From Devosia sp. (GTDB lineage Bacteria; Pseudomonadota; Alphaproteobacteria; Rhizobiales; Devosiaceae), in NCBI RefSeq assembly GCF_025809055.1, contig NZ_CP075529.1, positions 1,364,001 through 1,428,000 on the forward strand: a DNA stretch of 64,000 nt, read 5' to 3'. Both the position numbers and the translations under genes were made by a program. Positions 61,286 to 64,000 of the stretch are shown one piece after another (position 1 is the first letter of the stretch; every line of letters starts with the position of its first letter). A model generated the notes under the pieces. The model had not been told where the DNA came from, searched no databases, and saw nothing but the letters and a program-made list of their open reading frames with translations.

Positions 61286-63271
61286 ATGAATTTTCTTCCC
61301 AGCCTTTCCCGGCGCCACTTCCTCGCAGGCTCAGCCAGCGTCGGCGCCATGGTTGCCATGCACCCCTTCGCGGTGCTGGCCCAGTCCAACCAGGCCCATC
61401 TGCGCATCATCGAGACGACCGATATTCACGTCGCCATCCTGCCCTATGACTATTACGCCGACGCCCCCAACGACACGATGGGGCTGGCCCGCACCGCTGC
61501 CATCATCGAGGAGATTCGCGCCGAAGCCGGCAATGCCGTCCTGTTCGACAATGGCGATCTCATCCAGGGCAATCCCATGGGCGATTATATGGCCTATGAG
61601 AAGGGCCTCAACCAGGGTGACATCCACCCGGCCATCGCCGCGCTCAACAGCCTCGGATACGATGCCGGCACCCTGGGCAATCACGAATTCAACTATGGCC
61701 TGGAATTCCTCGACCGCGCCCTTGAAGGCGCCGAATTTCCGCTCGTCTCAGCCAATCTGGTGCGCGGCGCCGACCTTGGGGCCGATGCCCTCTCCGACGA
61801 CACCTATATCGAGCCCTATCGCATCATCGAAAAAGAACTGACCGATGGCGCGGGCGGCACCCATACGATCAAGATCGGTGTCATCGGCTTCCTGCCGCCC
61901 CAGATCATGACCTGGGACGCGACACACCTGACCGGCAATGTCGCGGTGCGCGATATCGTCGAAACCGCCGAAGCTTACGTGCCGAAAATGCGTGAAGAAG
62001 GCGCCGACATCATCGTCGCTCTCTCCCATTCAGGCATCAATGCCGAAGAGTATGTTTCCGGCATGGAAAACGCCTCTTTCCACCTCGCCGGCGTCGAGGG
62101 GATCGACGTGGTCCTGACCGGCCACAGCCATCTGGTTTTCCCCAGCGAGACCTATGACGGCATTGAGGGCATAGACGCGGCGGCCGGCACGCTGCAGGGC
62201 AAGCCCGCGGTCATGGCCGGCTTCTGGGGGAGCCATATGGGCCTCGTCGATCTGCTGCTCGAGGTCGACGCTGAAGGCAAGTGGTCCATCGTCTCCCATA
62301 CGTCCGAAGCCCGCCCGATCGTCGAGCGCGTGGACAACAAGAACGTGCCCACGGTCGAGTCCGTCGCAACGGTCGAAGAAGTGGTTGCCGCAGCGCATCA
62401 GGAAACGCTCGACTACATCCGCCGCCCGGTCGGCGAGACCGCCGCGCCGCTCCACTCCTACTTTGCGCTGGTGGCCGACGATCCGTCCGTGCAGATCGTC
62501 TCCCAGGCGCAGTCCTGGTATATCGAGCAGATGATGGCAGGCACCGAATGGGAAGGCCTGCCCATTCTCTCGGCGGCGGCGCCCTTCAAGGCCGGTGGCC
62601 GTGGTGGCCCGGACTACTACACCGACGTCCCCGTCGGTCCGGTCGCGATCAAGAACGTGGCCGATCTCTATCTCTATCCCAACACCATCCAGGCCCTGTT
62701 GATCACCGGTGCCGAGGTCAAGGACTGGCTGGAACGTTCCGCCGGTATCTTCAACCAGGTCGAGGCCGGCGCCGCAGACGCCGACCTCATCAATCCGGAC
62801 TTTCCGTCCTACAATTTCGACGTCATCGATGGGGTCACCTACAAGATCGACCTCACCCAGCCCTCGAAATATTCCAGCGACGGCAAGGAAACGCTCAACC
62901 CCGACGCCAATCGGATCGTCGATCTCATGTATGACGGCGCCCCGATTGATCCGGCGCAGCAATTCGTCATCGCCTCCAACAATTATCGCGCTGGCGGCGG
63001 CGGCACGTTCCCGGGCACCGGGGCGGACAAGATCATCTTCATCGGCCCCGATACCAACCGCGATATCATCGTCCGCTTCATCATCGAAAACGGCACCATC
63101 GACCCCAAGGCCGACAGCAACTGGTCGCTCGCGCCCATCGAAGGCACGACGGTCCTGTTCGCGACAGGTCCGAAGGCGGCCGAGCATGTCGGCGACGTCA
63201 CGGCTGTCAGCATCGAGGCGACCGGGGAAACCGACGCCGATGGCTTCGGCATCTACCGGATCACCCTGTAG
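61286..63271 (+). CDS. Tat-exported 2',3'-cyclic-nucleotide phosphodiesterase/3'-nucleotidase (CpdB-like)
   Basis: A 661-aa periplasmic enzyme. The signal has a twin arginine (SRRHFLAGSASVGA). The N-terminal calcineurin-like metallophosphoesterase domain shows 'ETTDIHV' (Asp, His), 'DNGDLIQGNP', 'GTLGNHEFNYGL', 'LSHSGI' and 'LTGHSH'. The C-terminal 5'-nucleotidase domain carries 'NNYRAGGGGTFPG' and 'YLYPNTIQALLITG', matching CpdB. It hydrolyses 2',3'-cNMPs and 3'-nucleotides to nucleosides and phosphate. An RNase T2 gene follows 64 bp later, which produces such substrates. Start 61286 begins the signal. Confidence 0.92.
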   Translation: MNFLPSLSRRHFLAGSASVGAMVAMHPFAVLAQSNQAHLRIIETTDIHVAILPYDYYADAPNDTMGLARTAAIIEEIRAEAGNAVLFDNGDLIQGNPMGDYMAYEKGLNQGDIHPAIAALNSLGYDAGTLGNHEFNYGLEFLDRALEGAEFPLVSANLVRGADLGADALSDDTYIEPYRIIEKELTDGAGGTHTIKIGVIGFLPPQIMTWDATHLTGNVAVRDIVETAEAYVPKMREEGADIIVALSHSGINAEEYVSGMENASFHLAGVEGIDVVLTGHSHLVFPSETYDGIEGIDAAAGTLQGKPAVMAGFWGSHMGLVDLLLEVDAEGKWSIVSHTSEARPIVERVDNKNVPTVESVATVEEVVAAAHQETLDYIRRPVGETAAPLHSYFALVADDPSVQIVSQAQSWYIEQMMAGTEWEGLPILSAAAPFKAGGRGGPDYYTDVPVGPVAIKNVADLYLYPNTIQALLITGAEVKDWLERSAGIFNQVEAGAADADLINPDFPSYNFDVIDGVTYKIDLTQPSKYSSDGKETLNPDANRIVDLMYDGAPIDPAQQFVIASNNYRAGGGGTFPGTGADKIIFIGPDTNRDIIVRFIIENGTIDPKADSNWSLAPIEGTTVLFATGPKAAEHVGDVTAVSIEATGETDADGFGIYRITL

Positions 63272-63294
63272 CCGACCGCCTTTGCAATCTGTCT

Positions 63295-63315
63295 GGGGAG
63301 CCGTTATGGCTCCCC
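63295..63315 (+). terminator. Hairpin between the phosphoesterase and RNase T2 genes
   Basis: GGGGAGCC-GTTAT-GGCTCCCC is a perfect 8-bp stem just upstream of the RNase T2 ribosome-binding site. No T run follows, so it is more likely an mRNA-processing or attenuating hairpin than a full terminator. Confidence 0.5.
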
Positions 63316-63335
63316 GGTACTGACCGGGAGGCGAG

Positions 63336-64000
63336 ATGCCAAAACCTGTTTTCGTTCTGGCCCTCGCCCTCTCGCTCGTCGCCCTGCCGGTCCATGCTGA
63401 AGTGCCGCTTACCGGTTCTTTCAACGTGACCGAGACCTGTCCCGCCTACCAGTCGATCAGCCGTGAGACCAATCCCGGCAATATCGAGATACGGCCGGGC
63501 GAGACCTATGACCTTCTCGCCGCCAACAAGACGCCCGCTACTCATGTTCGCATCGAAATCGCAGGCGCTTCGCCTGCGCAGCGCTGGGTCGAGGTCGATT
63601 GCGGGACGACCGGCCAACCCCTGTCGCAGCCGGAGGACGCCGCGCCGGTCTCACAGACCTATCGCGGCACGCAGTATATTCTGGCCGCGAACTGGCAACC
63701 TGCCTTCTGCGAACTCAACACGCGGGTTCGGGAATGCCGCGACCAGCACCCGAACAGTTTCGAGGCAACCAACTTCACCCTGCATGGGCTTTGGCCGCAG
63801 CCGCGCGACAATGAATATTGCGATGTTTCCGAGCGGGACCGCTGGGCCAGCATAGACGGCCGCTGGCGCGACCTGCCCGCGCTCGATCTGACCATCGCGC
63901 AGCGCCGCGAACTGGACGAAGTCATGCCCGGCAGCCTCTCGGGGCTCGACCGCCACGAATGGGTCAAGCACGGCTCCTGCTATGACGGCGACCAGCGCGC
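63336..64000 (+). CDS. Secreted ribonuclease T2, 3' end cut by the window
   Basis: About 221 residues are visible and the frame is still open at the edge. A signal peptide (VFVLALALSLVALPVHA) is followed by a domain of about 85 residues not typical of simple RNase T2, then both catalytic motifs: 'NFTLHGLWPQ' (CAS I, catalytic His) and 'HEWVKHGSC' (CAS II, His, Glu and Lys). Cys residues for disulfides are present. It cuts RNA through 2',3'-cyclic intermediates in the periplasm or outside. It is in the same direction as the CpdB-like gene and likely cotranscribed. ATG preceded by GGGAGGCGAG. Confidence 0.92.
   Translation, partial: MPKPVFVLALALSLVALPVHAEVPLTGSFNVTETCPAYQSISRETNPGNIEIRPGETYDLLAANKTPATHVRIEIAGASPAQRWVEVDCGTTGQPLSQPEDAAPVSQTYRGTQYILAANWQPAFCELNTRVRECRDQHPNSFEATNFTLHGLWPQPRDNEYCDVSERDRWASIDGRWRDLPALDLTIAQRRELDEVMPGSLSGLDRHEWVKHGSCYDGDQR

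Overview
The window looks like chromosomal DNA of an alphaproteobacterium of the order Hyphomicrobiales (Rhizobiales). A Devosia-like genus is my best guess. The basis is high GC with strong GC3 bias, the dnaG-rpoD and carA neighbourhood, the pstSCAB-phoU-phoB order, a XylX/XylA-type pentose oxidation pair, and rhizobial-style intergenic hairpin repeats. No rRNA, transposase, integrase or CRISPR array was recognised. One tRNA gene, tRNA-Ile(CAU), is present.

Positions 1 to about 21.07 kb look like an accessory island ending at the 3' end of the tRNA-Ile gene (21078-21153, minus strand). Its left part holds a truncated flavoprotein, a transglutaminase-like peptidase, an L,D-transpeptidase followed 13 bp later by an extra PBP2/FtsI-type transpeptidase, a CDF metal exporter, and a coupled multicopper oxidase/ZIP transporter pair. 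Between the oxidase and a small LysR-like winged-helix protein lies a 168-bp array of eight exact 21-bp units, each a dyad (GATGGC-N5-GCCATC type). The right part reads as a defence region: a Dcm-type C5 cytosine methyltransferase overlapping a Vsr endonuclease, an uncharacterised 'WCT' protein, a 986-aa protein with two GHKL ATPase modules (an N-terminal MORC/HSP90-like one and a C-terminal histidine kinase with an H-box), a 588-aa protein with a receiver-like domain split by a long linker, a convergent 544-aa PD-(D/E)XK-like protein, and two probable HEPN proteins, one AbiU2-like. This methylation, mismatch-repair, GHKL-kinase, receiver and nuclease set is the best candidate for an undescribed system.

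From 21.3 kb onward the content is ordinary core and metabolic DNA. An IclR regulator precedes the phosphate regulon, which has a visible Pho box at 22357-22374 and no phoR in the window. A LacI regulator with two identical operators leads a GH127 beta-L-arabinofuranosidase, and the convergent ALDH and FAH-fold genes fit the last steps of oxidative pentose breakdown to 2-oxoglutarate. Envelope and small conserved genes follow: SIMPL, TauE/SafE, YjbQ, a repeat-rich OmpA-family protein, UPF0114, DUF533, HlyU-like and DUF2442.

The section from 45.7 to 58.4 kb holds rpoD and dnaG, a cluster of GH5-like hydrolase, HdeD, MFS and diguanylate cyclase genes, then yqeY divergent from carA, azlCD and a YpfJ-type zinc peptidase. 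The right end carries a divergent mannitol-dehydrogenase-family gene and a kdgK-like sugar kinase, then a Tat-exported CpdB-like phosphoesterase and an RNase T2 gene cut by the window edge. Together the last two would degrade extracellular RNA and release nucleosides and phosphate.
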